A DNA stretch of 64,000 bases, taken from Fasciolopsis buskii. Lineage: Eukaryota; Platyhelminthes; Trematoda; Plagiorchiida; Fasciolidae. A program made the position numbers and the translations under genes. Positions 10,176 to 22,489 of the stretch are shown here, piece by piece (within the stretch, counting starts at the first letter, position 1; every line of letters begins with the position of its first letter). The notes beneath the pieces were generated by a model. The model had not been told where the DNA came from. It made no database searches and saw only the letters and a program-made list of their open reading frames with translations. The DNA is taken from the NCBI GenBank assembly GCA_008360955.1, contig LUCM01004720.1, positions 295,720 to 359,719 of the forward strand. Reading direction: 5' to 3'.

Positions 10176-12128
10176 CTGCACGGAACGTTACATTTGTATG
10201 TCAGACAAAATAGTTTTTTTCCTGATAAGCAGTTCACATTTCGATACCTATAAATTAGCCTGCACGAGGACAGTCTGATCATGTTCTAGAGACCTAGGTG
10301 ATGTTGCACTGCGAAAAATAAACAGTTGGAGACTGACGACAAAGCAGTTTCGTTGGTCGAATCTTGAAAAAGTTAACATTGTTCTACACTCGGCGATTAC
10401 CGGTAATTTGTAGGTTTGAAATAGGGACAAAATTGGCGTTAAAAATAGAAATTCACATCACAGTGAACACAACAACCACGACGATCAAATTGGCGGTACA
10501 AATTTTTTGGCCAACGTGCACATTCGTTTTCGTGCTTCATTTCTAAAATGCGACCAGTGCTACAACGTGAGGCCAAATTTCACGATACAGTCAAGGACAA
10601 CAGTAGACGAAAATGTCAATTGCACTGGGACAAATGGAACTGGCGTAGTACGGTTGTTTTGTTCAAAAATGCACAGGTCATGTTATGCCCATGCGCAGTG
10701 CAAAGGCTGTTTTTATGGAACAAAATGGAAGCCAACATCTTGTTTACTATACTGGCAAAAAATGCTTGCCGAAAGTCTTCCCATCCAATGAAATGTATGA
10801 AAGGCATCTTGTTTTTACATTCGTTTACTTCGTTTCATAGTTTTGCCTGTTATCCAGAAATGCTTAGCATGGGCCACGAGCTAATCAGCTACCTGATTGT
10901 GATAGATTAATAGTGAACAGCGTTCATTTATGAGGAATGTTTTGTTTAAAAGTAAATCATACCGACTGGTCAACATATTTCAAAAATTGTGAATATTAAA
11001 TGCTGGTATCAGACAAGCATATGCACCTATTTTTTTGATTTTTAGTGAAGTGAACGTACACTTCTAGGTGAGCTGTTGATTAACTTCGGACCTCAAGCGA
11101 TCTATTTACAGCCACTGCTCACCAAGTCACAGGTTTGGATAGTAATTCTGTCCATGGCAAACAATACAGTTAACTCCCTCATACTCTTCACATTGCACAT
11201 CAATTTGCATTTTTGATCTCGTGTTATCACGTTGTCCGTTAGCATTCTCCATTTACTGGGACTCTGTGCATTCGTTCCTTCAAAGATGTGTTTCAAAGTA
11301 AAACGAAGCCATATATAGCACCTTGAAACTAGCAGCCCTAACTTGGCATCGACTGCCTTGGAGTCCGATCAGTTAGTTGTAAATAAAGCCATTCGCGGTT
11401 GAGCATTTAGTGGCACTATAAGGAATTCATCCAAGAAAAGCTCAGTACTTATTTTTTCTCTCATTCCCGCAAAAAAGCTGAACGTTCTGTAGATTTCTGC
11501 CAAATATCGAAGATGGTATCATCTAGTACACGGGATTTTTATATTGGTGTCGAAATAAAACTTTTGCTGGCACGGAAATTTCCATCCAACTCGAATCGGG
11601 GTAGACAGTAAACGCAGGAGAGGAATGATATAATTAGGAGTTTTCGTGGAGCCCAAATTATTGAGGAAATCTGCACATCCAGATTCAAGCACGACCCAAT
11701 TGTTCGTTTCTCTCTATTGTTGTTAATACGATAGACAAATAGAGAATATTGATGCTCCCGTGTATGGTGACATAATGCGTGGCCATCAGGTACATTTAGC
11801 TTTCACTAATAGAGGGGGAAAGAAGAAATTAAAATCTCACGGGTCAGTATTGGTTTCAAAAGTCACGAATAAAGAGTTTGTCGCTAGAAAACGATGACTC
11901 AGTTGACTGACTAATAATACCAATTTCATAGTAGGAAGAATTGAACACAAGTATTGGTCACGAGACCATTTCGATCAACAGTATGAGATTAACCACGATA
12001 GCCTACCTGAGTTAAATCACGTCACTGCGATTAGTAGTATCACTGTTACTATTGTTGATACTACTACTATTCGGGAAAATCATAGGAGAACTGTAAACCT
12101 AGAATAAATGTATTTATCCTCCGGGCAG
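10176..12128. other. Receptor intron region with one missing exon
   Basis: The family segment ending LRFLQLLCENHNRDLQ should end at a phase 0 donor somewhere between here and 21302. It was not found. ORFs at 10507-10910 (plus) have no recognised product. Confidence 0.5.
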
Positions 12129-12191
12129 TCTGAATGAATTCACCACTACCGTAACGCACAAGCTGAAGGCGACCATACTGATTTTGACCAA
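12129..12191 (+). CDS. Antisense nested gene, exon a
   Basis: Plus-strand segment between a pyrimidine-rich acceptor (tttatcctccgggcag) and the donor gtgagaag. It contains one base, 20 codons and two bases. The peptide is NEFTTTVTHKLKATILILT, with good coding character and no stop. The last two bases plus the first base of the next exon make a Lys codon. No family is recognised. Earlier exons were not identified, so the true 5' end of this gene is unknown. Confidence 0.5.
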
Positions 12192-12272
12192 GTGAGAAGT
12201 TCATGATTAGTTGTCCTCACATTTGGGATGCAGCTTGTGATGTTTCAAGTTAAACTTAAAATCCATGGAAAG

Positions 12273-12313
12273 AGTATTGTTTCACTTGTCATATACGGCA
12301 AAACTGCCTTCTG
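12273..12313 (+). CDS. Antisense nested gene, exon b
   Basis: A 13-codon micro-exon after a modest acceptor (ccatggaaag), peptide VLFHLSYTAKLPS. The donor chosen (gtgtga) is the one that joins the next exon in phase. The better-looking gtaagt 8 nt downstream would shift the frame. The preceding intron would be only about 80 bases, which is plausible in flatworms. Support comes from phase with both neighbours; the exon on its own is weak. Confidence 0.38.
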
Positions 12314-13390
12314 GTGTGAGAGTAAGTAGGTCTATCGATGACCAGTAGCGGGTGATTTTTAACCAGATAGTATTGCAGAGTTCACTTCACGCATACTGTG
12401 ACCGGCTGTCGTGTCTGTTTGACTCCAGACGAACCTAGGTACTCCAATGGCACAGATAACTACTTCAAGCCCACTGAATGACTCAACCACAAGTTGCTCA
12501 CATTGTCCCGCTTTGTAAGTCTGTTTTTCATAATAAAAAATAAATCCTTTGAAAAATATTAAATCTCCCATTGTATATGTTGGAGACTTGCAATGGGATG
12601 TTAAGCCAGACGATGTCAGTACGCAGCCGGAGATGATAAATAACTTTCAATAAGCGGTAAATAATCTGTCAATCTTTTGTCGACCACGCGAGTACTGTTC
12701 AACGATTCTACCGATGTCAAGGGTGCTTCAGGTTTTTCTTTCCTCCTGGTCCACATTAGTGTATCAATCGCCAAATTTACGTTGGCCGAATGAATTGTGT
12801 TCAAAATAGAATAATCCAGCTCTTATGTGGTTGTTCGATTTAGGTACGTTTAAATCTTAAACATAAGTAGTACGTCGAATGTCAGCAAATCAGAGATTAC
12901 TTTAAATTGTGGCCTGAAACATCGCGAGCCTACTTGAAAAATGAATGCTGGGAAGTCAAAAATCAGTTTCGGTGGACGTAAAGTCATACAATCAAGATTT
13001 CGAACCTTCATCTCAACAAAAACGAAATGGAACTAGCGGGCCAATGATTCACTTTATTACAAACTAAATCATTCTGAACCTTTCCTATGTAGAGCACTTT
13101 GATTTGATTAAACCTTCCCTAGCAGAAGGCAATGAGCTAATGAGATGAAACCAAACGAAAGCAGTCAAAAGCACACATGCCGGAACAAAAAACACTTGCT
13201 CAGTTATTCATCGGTTGAAGATGAGGTCACTGTTTGTCCGAAAGCCAAGATAGTTGCTCGGTAAAAGTCAACTGCGGGGCTACGAGGACAAAAATTCCCC
13301 CACTGTAACCATCCCTCGAGATTATTAATTTTCCATGCTAACTGTACCTTCTTTTTACTTATTCGAAGGGGAAGTTTCGTTGGATTTCAG

Positions 13391-13503
13391 CTGTTGGAAA
13401 CGGAGAGAACAATAAACAGCTGGCTATTTTCTTTGCCACCATCGATACGTTGCTGTCGCCCGGGGAATTGCACTTGTCTACGGATCAGTATCAGAAATTT
13501 GAT
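13391..13503 (+). CDS. Antisense nested gene, exon c
   Basis: Two bases plus 37 codons between the acceptor gttggatttcag and the donor gtgagat (phase 0). The peptide includes VGNGENNKQLAIFFATIDTL and LSPGELHLSTDQYQKFD. It is strikingly protein-like, with balanced codon use and higher GC than its surroundings. The opposite strand reads poorly. Its protein family is not recognised. It lies in the receptor intron beside the RS-rich segments but on the other strand. Confidence 0.62.
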
Positions 13504-13612
13504 GTGAGATAATGAAAGCGAATTGTAAACTTTGACTGGTGCTATTAAAAAATATGGTTCAAACCTTCAAGTGAGATCGAATCAGACTACCTATCGCTTA
13601 ACGCAAAACGTA

Positions 13613-13954
13613 TCAACGGTGACCGTAAACAAAGAACAAAGCCAAGGTCAAAGTTACAATGCCACTAGGATCCACAGGAACCCCTAGGACAATGATCACT
13701 GGAGGGAATAAAGAAAATTGATGATGATTCAATGAACTGGAACGAAACCGGGAATAAGAAGAGGATTTCCTATGCCGTTCTCCTGGCCGATGTTGTGAGC
13801 AACTTCCCGGAGGGAGAGCAACAGGACTGTACGAATAGCTGCGGCTGCGACTGCGAGAAAAGGTATGCCGGGCAACCCTTCTCCGTGAACCGATGCCCCT
13901 CAAGGATGCGTTCACTAGCTCCTCGTATCCGTGATCATTATCATGAACGGAGAG
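13613..13954 (-). CDS. Arg/Ser-rich open segment, partner of 14160-14033
   Basis: Minus-strand frame open from a good acceptor (ccctctttccag at 13955-13966) to a stop at 13613. The peptide has an SRRRVARHTFSRSRSRSYSY stretch, then HRKSSSYSRFRSSS. Without splicing, the frame changes relative to the RS segment just upstream. So there is either a 78-base intron or a frameshift between them. The 3' end of the exon is not defined. A second strong acceptor-like tract (tttattccctccag) lies near 13710. No family is recognised beyond the RS composition. Confidence 0.3.
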   Translation of the reverse strand, partial: LSVHDNDHGYEELVNASLRGIGSRRRVARHTFSRSRSRSYSYSPVALPPGSCSQHRPGERHRKSSSYSRFRSSSLNHHQFSLFPPVIIVLGVPVDPSGIVTLTLALFFVYGHR

Positions 13955-14032
13955 CTGGAAAGAGGGAACTCCACCGGTTGCAGCATTTTACGCTATACCA
14001 GGATACACTATCGGATTTAGGCTACGACTGAC

Positions 14033-14160
14033 TTGCTGCACGTGATCATCGTAGTCCCAACTCATCAGGACATTACGGTCGATTGGAAATGAACCCGACC
14101 GGCTTCGGCGATGACGTGACGACCCTGTTTCATAGTCGCGCTGATGGCAGTGCACCATGA
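14033..14160 (-). CDS. Arg/Ser-rich segment, candidate IP3 receptor linker exon
   Basis: Open minus-strand segment whose first two bases would complete the codon left by the exon ending at 21303, followed by MVHCHQRDYETGSS and a run of RHRRSRSGS. A phase 0 donor (gtcagt) is placed at 14032. The ORF itself runs a further 13 codons to a stop. The receptor needs a linker at about this place, and the phase fits. However, RS-type repeats are not a known IP3 receptor feature. It could equally be a fragment of an SR protein or CLK-type kinase pseudogene. Confidence 0.33.
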
Positions 14161-16984
14161 CTTCCAACCAGCATAGAGTTTCTAAGGCAAGAGACTAGCA
14201 AGATCTTTAGGTCCGAAATACAATTCTATCTGATCAGGGCAATCAGAACGCGAAGAGCCACCCATGTTTCACGTTTTTTTTTAAATTCCCGCTGACTCTA
14301 GGTATGTAACATGGGGATCGTGTGGTAGGCTACTTGAGGAAACATGACTGTTCTGTACGAGGGAATCGTACTTTATGAAAATTTCCCTATCCGACTTGAA
14401 GTTTCATCACTTTTTTCAAAATCACCATCCTGAATCATTGTGCCCATCTTAATCAAATTTAGCTAGTGTTCATTTCGTGCTTCATACTCATGCGTTAATT
14501 TTCCTTTCTTCCGTTTGTTTCTGCGTTGAACTCGATCCCTTCTATCTTTGTTTCCTAGATCGTTCAGCCATTTGCGCGCTTGTTCGCTAGGCCGAATTTC
14601 CGTAGGGTTTAGTTCGGTGACCTACGGTTAATACATGTTAGCTGTGAGTAACCAGCATACCTTACTGTGCTTGCTCCATTCTCTGTATCCTCCACTCCGT
14701 GCTTTGTGACCATTCGTAGTCTTAATAAATAATTGGGGCTTACATGTGAAATGTTCCTTTTTATTCGTTACCCTGTTTGGTTTCCATTTCACTTTATGCT
14801 AGCGGAGTTCGATCCTCTATCCAGCGCGAGAGTCCAGCGAACTCATCTTGTTTGGTTGCGTCAGTTCTGCATATATCTTTTGTCCTATCTTCATTGTCTC
14901 AATTCGAACCTCGTTCCTACCCACGCAGACCTACAGTTTGTAGTTTTTTCTATCACAGTTATCGAAAATCTCCTCCAGCAGCTGAAACGTTCATGTGTTG
15001 GTCAGCATACGTTTACTGTTGTCCGCTCAGGACGACTTGACATGAGGCTATGACCACATTGTCGAACACTATAGGGTAATGAGACATCCAGTGAGCGACC
15101 TATAAGTTGATCCCTAACATGTTCCCATTGACAGGGACAGTTAGATAGATGGAAATGATCTGATAAAAAGGCGGATGCGAATGGATAAATATACAGACGT
15201 GAAAGTACAAGGAAGTATTGCGTTACTGATTATCCAGTAGACAAGATTACATACACATATTTTAACGCAACTACAGTTTAACGTTTCTCAGTAGCAGATC
15301 GTGTCATTGGCCCTGTGAAACCAGTGTTCTTTTGGCTATCTTGCTTTGACATTATATGGTAAAGGGATCCGTTTCCATTTGAATAATTTTCATTTAGAAC
15401 ATTATCATTTAATAATAATAATAATAATAATAAATCAGATCAATTCATTTCTCTATTTGAAACAAAAATTCTAATTAAGGAACACTGTTCCTTTTTACGT
15501 TTGACTTGCCTGAAACGGTTCGTAATGGCAAGCACACAAGGCACGCATAAATTTCAACGGGCCGGTCAACGAATTCACCAGTTCCAAGGCACATGTCGAA
15601 ACTGATTCGTTTTCGTCGAATTCTGGTGAGTTTAGAGAAAAAAAGGTGAATGCAGAAATATGTTTGCGGTTTGAAATATTCCGAACCCGTGTCCGTTCGA
15701 AATTACGACTTTGTTGCGTTTGTATGCGTTGAAAAGAATAAAGTTTGAATTTGATGTGCTAATAATTTTCAAGGGAACCAATTTCAAACCTGATTGGTTT
15801 TCATTTGCTTTTTTATAGTCATAACGGAAAACCGAGGTCCATTTACTTCTGACCGGAAAAAGGTAGAGAAGAAATATGAAACAAAGTTGCACACCGACTC
15901 AACAAGCGAACACAGGAGAGAGTAACACGTCAGGTCCCAAGAAACGGTTTGGACTGTAGTGCTGCTTTGTTTCATTCAAAATGAACTCCGAATAATATCT
16001 GTAGTAGATATGAGCTTAGCAAATCACTCAGACAATCATGAAAATATGCTTGTTCAGAGTGAACGTATTCAGTGGGGTTTGTCGTTTTTCACGCCTGTTT
16101 GTATTTCACTTACTCTAGGCCACAGATAATAAATGATTGGGAATGCGTACCTGACCTCTCGTGGGACAACTCGGCGGCTTATCCTGTTGCGTAAATCCCA
16201 TGAGAACTCACAAACACTGACGCGCGTGCACATACATACGCCAACCTGCCTGCGTACGTATACTCGGAGTCCTGGGGTCATAATCACTAAACTGAGGCAA
16301 ACTTGGGAGATTATTCCTATATGGAGCTTTCATCTTCGGCTAATGAAAGATCCACCTGCATGTTTTGCTCGCAGTACACCCGCAATGTTGTTTGATATTA
16401 TCACGCCTACGACTTGTCGCCTACGGGGAAGAGCTGCCGCAATAACCGACCACCTATTGAGCACATCTAACATCTGTTCTTCTCTTATTGACTGCCCTAT
16501 TCTACATTATCCGCTTCATTAAAACGATTTATACTTAGTTATAGGAAACTATAGTTTTATGTCATATAAGATATCATATTATTGTTTAATAGGAATTCGC
16601 CGAACTGTGTAACCCTTCGCTGATGCAGAAGTGATCAACACAAAAAATGTGAAAATTCAAAATAACGGCAACTGCAAACGGACATCTCACACCCGATCGT
16701 TCACTATCCTAGGATTAGAGAATATTTACAATGAGTTACTCCTGGCCAAACTTCATAGGTAATCAAACAAAGCTAGCACTGGAATAGGTATTAAAACTGA
16801 TCATGCTGGTGCCACCACTATTACCCCCACAACAACAACAATAACAAGAACTGACAATAGTAATAATGATTTCGTTACAGCCAGCATTATTACTTAAATG
16901 ATCAACGGTAATTAGTAATTTCAGTGGAGTCATGTCTGCTGTGTTTCCAATAGGGCTGACCGGTCAAGCCAGGAGCCCAATTAG
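14161..16984. other. Intron sequence, no supported gene
   Basis: Contains a 106-codon plus ORF at 14733-15053 and a 129-codon plus ORF at 16133-16522. Neither has a recognised family or clear splice framing. The AAT repeat is the only defined feature. Confidence 0.5.
15411..15433. repeat. (AAT)n microsatellite
   Basis: About seven perfect AAT units in the intron of the receptor gene. Confidence 0.9.
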
Positions 16985-17036
16985 CCGAGCCGAAGACAGT
17001 CAAGTAGAAGGGGATGTATTTCACAAATGTATCTGG
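16985..17036 (+). CDS. Antisense nested gene, exon d
   Basis: A 17-codon candidate with peptide PSRRQSSRRGCISQMYL, plus one base. It ends at the consensus donor gtgagtca. The acceptor (cccaattag, just past an in-frame stop) lacks a good pyrimidine tract. Its phase (0 in, 1 out) is exactly what exons c and e need. The final G plus AT of the next exon gives an Asp codon. A longer ORF in another frame across these bases is treated as a shadow. Confidence 0.42.
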
Positions 17037-18440
17037 GTGAGTCAATGTATACCTTTCTCAGGCTTCTTTCTACTCAAATACAAGAAGGATTTAACAAGCG
17101 GCTTCGCATATAAAGCCAGAAAGATTTGCAGCCCGGGGATACTCGGTAAGGAGCTGGAGCGATTACCAGGCTTGGTGTGTTTCATCACACGTATCAATCT
17201 TTTGTGTTGTATTCGTTCACGAGAACACAGCACTGCAGTCGCATTCAAAAGAATCGATTAGTACATTCTAGCGCGTTCAAGGAAATAATCTGTTCAGTCG
17301 TAATGCAATTGATCGGGTTCAGACAACAGATTGAACTGGTAACAGGCAACAAAGTAATCCCGGCAACATTGTGGACTAACTTCGAAGGAATAAGTAAAAG
17401 GTTTCTCATGAAGCTCGAATTATGGAAACAAATTAATCTTGTGCAAATTTTGTTGCTCCCTTTGCCAAGGAAGTTAACTCGTTAATTCTTGAAGGATGTT
17501 CATACTGTGTCCGACGATTTTCAGCTTCATTATATTTTCGCACTTGCAACCGAATTTTCTCCATTCACATGTTCACACCTATCCCTCGGACCATGAAATT
17601 ATGGCTGGAAGTCAGGCAATGGAATGTTTTGGTCTCATTTACCGGTTACATGCTGCAACTACACAACTATTCCGTACCATCCAATACTATATACGTAAAT
17701 GCCGAAAGGGGTATGTGAAAACGAAATTTCTTCGCGTCTGAAACTTTTCTGTGACCTAGTGCAGGCTTTTGGTACTTCTCGACCACAACGTAGACAGAAA
17801 CGTTCGTTCCCATAGTGTTTATGCAATCCCTAGGATCACGTCTGTCAACACAAATTCTTATCTATCCTGCCTCTGTGTCACATCTTTATGTTTGGTATGT
17901 TTAACAGGCTAACTATGCTTCTAGTTGGCATTCTTTCTGTTCTTTTGTAAACCCACCCATGCCAAAGTTCACCCGTGATAATCAGGAAGTTCGTGACTTG
18001 TAAATTACGCTGCAATTGGCCAATAAACCTTTGCATATAACTTTTAACACGGTGCATGAATCTTCTGATACTCGGTTAATCGGACTCGGTTACGATAAAC
18101 CCGTGCTTCAATTCCTTTGAATGAGAAGTTTTAAATAGGGATAACATATTCAAAGCTAGTCTAACATGTCCTTTGCCAAACAAAATAATCGTTGTGGTTA
18201 TAATAGAAATTGTGCATCCAGAAGAACCGGATGTTAAGCTGCTACAATATAACTGTGGAATTCACTCAGAGAATTACTACTTCTATCTGAGGTCTGGTCA
18301 GCCATTACTTCCCCTCCTTTTGTTGTTCACGGTACACCTTTTATTACCACAAGTTCATACCAATACTTTCGAATAAAATTCGTTATAATGAACATACTGA
18401 TCAGTTCTTAGTAGTTTCGGGTGGTGACCGATCGTGCAAG
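17037..18440. other. Intron of the antisense gene (d to e)
   Basis: Only short unassigned ORFs (for example 17177-17485 and 17496-17741 plus). No repeat or family is recognised. Confidence 0.5.
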
Positions 18441-18563
18441 ATCATGGGGCAACTGATCGTGAAGTGTTCATCAATATGTACATCTGGTTCTTCCTTCCTG
18501 GGAATCATCTGCAATGCCTGTTCACGTCGCCTAAATTTGGTCCAGAACCCGGGATGAATGACA
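18441..18563 (+). CDS. Antisense nested gene, exon e
   Basis: Two bases, 40 codons and one base, ending at the donor gtgagtta. The peptide includes HGATDREVFINMYIWFFLPG, then a Pro/Gly-rich KFGPEPGMND. The aromatic-rich core and codon pattern look like genuine coding sequence. The acceptor (tcgtgcaag) has a weak tract. It is fixed by an in-frame stop a few codons upstream. Its last base joins exon f as ATG (Met). No known domain is recognised. Confidence 0.57.
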
Positions 18564-19439
18564 GTGAGTTAAATGCGTGAGACGGTAAACTAACTGCGTA
18601 GGCTATCAATAGTTTACTGAATATCAGCAGCACATGATAGACCATCTGGAACCTGCGTGGTCAGTTTGATGGCTGACGCATTCGACTCACAATCGTTTGT
18701 TCCTAGTTTTTGTCCTACTTTAGACCTGAAAGATAAGTGCACCTGGTTATTCCTACCCGGGGTGAAACAGCTGTTTGCTACTTCCCCAATTTCATTACAT
18801 TCTGTATGAGGAATAATTGGAAAATCAGATGCATTCCTCTAAGAATGGGGCTATTTGTTACTTCTGATAAAGATTGTGTAATCTTTATACAATCGATAAA
18901 CTAAGTACAGTTTTACCTTAATTTTATCGAGAGTATGAACTTTACTCTTGTTTAGCGTTCTGTTTTTGACAAATAATAATGGAATAAAAATTTACTGCTA
19001 TGTTTATTCCACAGGACGGAAGTTCTGTTTGGATGCCAGTGCTCAACATCTAGCATAAAGACACTTGGGGTGGGATACAGGGCTTGTACACGTTTCTAGA
19101 TTTACATCACAGACATATAAACGAAACAAAATTAAAACTTTGCCCGAAACAGAATACAAATCTATAATAAAATTCACGTTAAAAAGGGAAACAGTTCGTG
19201 CAGTCAAGTCTGCAAGAGGATACTTATCTGGGAATTTTTATCGAATCGCGTACAAACACCATCATCTACCATGACCATTTTGTCGCCAGTGTATCTCTAA
19301 ACTCCGATATAAAATAAAAATCTCCCTGGAACTCCAGCAACTGTGTCACATTCAATGTTTTTAAAAACCCTCTCCTTCCGATTTTCTTGAAATGTCATTC
19401 ATTCTCCCCATATCTGTCTTTTGACTGGTCTGTTTTGAG
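18564..19439. other. Intron sequence
   Basis: AT-rich, with one short unassigned ORF (19065-19274). Nothing is supportable. Confidence 0.5.
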
Positions 19440-20070
19440 TTACGCTTACTGTTTCTGTACTTGGCTTATCCATTAGTTCTTCATTTTACTGGTTTCCCCT
19501 CAAGTCTGAGCTTTCTTCTCATCCTGTTTGCAAAAGTTAGTTTTCTGTTCCGCTCCAGGTGTTTCTTCATTCCAACCCATCGCTTTTGCGAAGCTCAAAT
19601 CCGTCCTGCACTTGAAAACCTCAGTCACATGTGGGGTGGGAACTCGTCTGTTTTGCCTTTGCTTCTTTATCGGGTTCAAAGAAACGCCATCCGGTTTATC
19701 GACGATTCTTCATTGACATCTACTTTTCAGTCACTGGACTATCGTCGAACAGTTCCTTCACCATCCCATTTCTGTCGTTACTATCTTAGTTTTTGTTCTT
19801 CAGAACTTTCCTCAACAGTTCCTATCCTCGTCTCTCAGTCTTCTCGCACACAGAAAGCCAGCCATCCGTATCAGGTTTCCGTGGTGTACTTCGCTATTTC
19901 AATCTTTCCCCCCCAGAATTCTGTATTCCCACTCACTTACAGTCTTCCCCTGTTCAAAAGCACGATCAGTAAACTGGTTCTTACGTAAATGTTCTCTTAC
20001 TTCCCGCTCATACTAGTTTCAAAATCGTAGGATCTGCACCTACACTGTATTTCATTTTAAATGCAACAAA
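19440..20070 (+). mobile_element. Jockey-like retrotransposon 3' fragment
   Basis: Plus-strand ORF (19461-19988) matching only the C-terminal part of Jockey/CR1-type polyproteins: IRPALENLSHMWGGNSS (family: IRPCLEYASHVWGG), then RVQRNAIRFIDDSSLTS and a terminal SSELSS piece. The endonuclease and catalytic core are absent, as in a 5'-truncated insertion. It lies between the nested-gene exons e and f and opposes the receptor gene. It could be related to the 57.8-60.7 kb element, but the parts do not overlap. Confidence 0.7.
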
Positions 20071-21302
20071 TAAACTTTTTCGGTCGAGATTAAAAAAACG
20101 CCGTAAAGTGAGACTACATTTCACAGCGCATGATCGCTTTCATTCCGTTGAATCAGTCTCGAATTTCTTGACTGGAAGAGAACAGAATCACGCTTCTCAG
20201 ACCAAATTAACTAATTGGTAAACTCCTGGAAATCCGTCCCTCTCTCTCTCCAGCATGCGGCTGCATTGTTCAAGCCCTGATACTTTTAAATAATTCTCTA
20301 CACGGTTTGCGTACAAAAACAGATGATGTCGGAAATCCTGCCCATCTTGGTTAGGCGACGGGTTTTCTAGAGGATTATCTAATTTCCCCGTTGTCTTCTT
20401 TTCTTGTTTAGGAGCTTCCCAAATTACCCGAATTCACTAGCCAAATAGTGATCGTTTGCGATGGTTTTAAACTGTCCATAACAGTGTCCATCTTCTGAAA
20501 GGCAACTTCAGTGCACTTTGGCAGTGAATCACCTCCCTGGTTTTGATGACTGAAAGTTCTCCAATATATTCAAGTTCCCTTAGACATTCAGCGTGGCTCG
20601 TGGTATGCCATTAAATTTTAAAACACTGCAGGCCTACTAAATGGGAATCAGTGTGTTCCTAAAGTGCCTGCAACTTGGTACCTTAGACCTGTTCTGATAC
20701 ACATTCCTTCGTGAACTAGACATTGCAGACTAGTACTGGCAAAACTGTCTGTTCGTTTCTTCGTTTCACATGAATTTACCTACCGTTGTCATCTCCGCAC
20801 TTTCTTGTTATAAAATCGTCGAAGCAAATCGGATTTGAAGGTGAAGCTGGGGAGAATATATTGGGTAGTTTTATTATTCCAACCTTCTGGAAATTCGAAA
20901 TAAGTCGACGTACGACTTACCGTACGTAGTCAATCGCGATGCATAGTCGCATGTTGAAAACTGGCTGCTACTCGAAAACGTGCAGAATTTCCTTGGCTTG
21001 GCTTGTCCTATACAACTGTCCTGCAGATGGACAGTAATGATGTCACTTATCATAACGGGTTATATCACAAAAAATCCGTATTGCCAAGCATGACAGTGTT
21101 TCAGAATCTGTAATTGGTAAATTCTCACAGAATAATCTATTCGGAACCTCTAGCACAGAGCAACTGGTTTTTACTGGTCAACCTGGTTGACACTAATGGT
21201 GGAAACGAATGAGCAATGGGCACATTCAGCAGGACGAATCGGGAATTGGTCGCATTAGTACTTCTCATCCCGCGCCATCCGCTAGTTGAGCAACCAACTT
21301 AC
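20071..21302. other. Receptor intron sequence
   Basis: No ORF of note, no repeat and no recognisable element. Confidence 0.5.
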
Positions 21303-21477
21303 TTTTGTCCCCGTCTAACCGGACCCACGGATTCCTCGTTGGCTTCGAGCTTAGGCTGGACAGCTTGACTCCGGCATAGGAATCCAACTGTGTTTGCGCA
21401 CCATGTAGGCGACGAAAAAGCAAACTGAAGAATTCTTGGTAGTCCCGCCTACCTGAGAGTGCGTTGTAGAATTGGGT
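21303..21477 (-). CDS. ITPR: IP3 receptor exon 12
   Basis: This exon has 58 codons plus one base. The acceptor ttttccattttcacag is excellent, and the donor is the consensus gtaagttgg (phase 1). The peptide opens TQFYNALSGRRDYQEFFSLL, then FRRLHGAQTQ. It matches the receptor run with FFCRLTEDKKSEKFFKVF and YDRMKVAQQE. The second half is a Ser/Lys/Arg linker without recognisable conservation, as expected for this region. A gtaggcgg sequence near the exon start could act as a cryptic donor, but conservation continues through it. Confidence 0.92.
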
Positions 21478-21862
21478 CTGTGAAAATGGAAAAGGGTTTT
21501 GGGACAATGGCCGCGTTACTAGTCTCATGCAGTTAAATATCAACGAGGTATGATGTTGTTTTCTAAAGATACCACCATGCAAGCGGAAGCGGATTTACTC
21601 TCTTGGAATTACCAATAGTTAAATATTGGCTTAGCAAATCGTTTTTACTTCAAAAGTTTGGGGAATCCTCATAATGTGCTCCTTGCTGGGTTCCTCCGAA
21701 GGTGCAGACTGATGTGACAGATCAAATGAGAAAGAAGTCCAAAGACTGACACCATTCTTGTCGGCTGGCTGATTGGTAGACATTTCGACTATCAGGTTAC
21801 CATTTGGTTGCCATGAAGTGGTGGAAATAATCAAAGGATTTTAAAAATCGGTCAGGACATTC

Positions 21863-21863
<1 letters not shown>

Positions 21864-21897
<34 letters not shown>
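21864..21897. repeat. (ATT)n microsatellite
   Basis: Eleven ATT units in the 832-base intron between the receptor exons at 22310 and 21477. Confidence 0.95.
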
Positions 21898-21899
<2 letters not shown>

Positions 21900-22309
21900 T
21901 TCGGATTTCGTGGATTTGCTTGCTAATACATATCTTTAGAAGTTTTCTTTATAAAATCAATGCCGCCATCCGGTCGGCTTTAAAAATTTTGACACTTTAG
22001 ACAAATGTCTGGTACAACAGCTACAACATTGGACAGCTAAATCTACACATATACATACACACACATACATAACCATGTTAATCGAACAATCATCAATGTA
22101 AACACCCAGAATTAGAATGAATATACACGTTCTTAAAAAAACGAAGCAATCGTACACACGCATGCAATTATCAAGTATTTCAAGTGCAAATACCACACTG
22201 TTACTGTGATTTCTTGAGATAACCAAATTTCTTTTGAAAATACTCTCTTCACCTGTCTAATCAGCCCCTTTCTAGACCCCACACACAGTAATCGATATAT
22301 GAAAATTAC

Positions 22310-22489
22310 CTGAACAAAACGATTGCCACCAACGAGCAAATTGTTTCCAACTTCGGTAACCTTCAAATATGTGGCCTCATCAATTTTGGGATCTGACATG
22401 CATCGGATAATTAAATCGCACAACCCATGTTTGGCCAGAAATTCCTGTCTTGCGCTTATCGGGTCGTCAGAATGATTTGGATCCGTCGT
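22310..22489 (-). CDS. ITPR: IP3 receptor exon 11 (GGN motif)
   Basis: This exon has 60 codons, phase 0 at both ends. The acceptor is atccaag and the donor is gtaatttt. The peptide includes RQEFLAKHGLCDLIIRCMSD and GNNLLVGGNRFVQ. It matches the receptor block CHLDKEGASNLVIDLIMN followed by IALLEGGNTTIQ. The Gly-Gly-Asn turn is a family hallmark. The junction after VQ falls where the family continues HSFF, and the next exon supplies TQFY. An overlapping longer minus-strand ORF reading past both junctions is only the unspliced extension. Confidence 0.92.
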
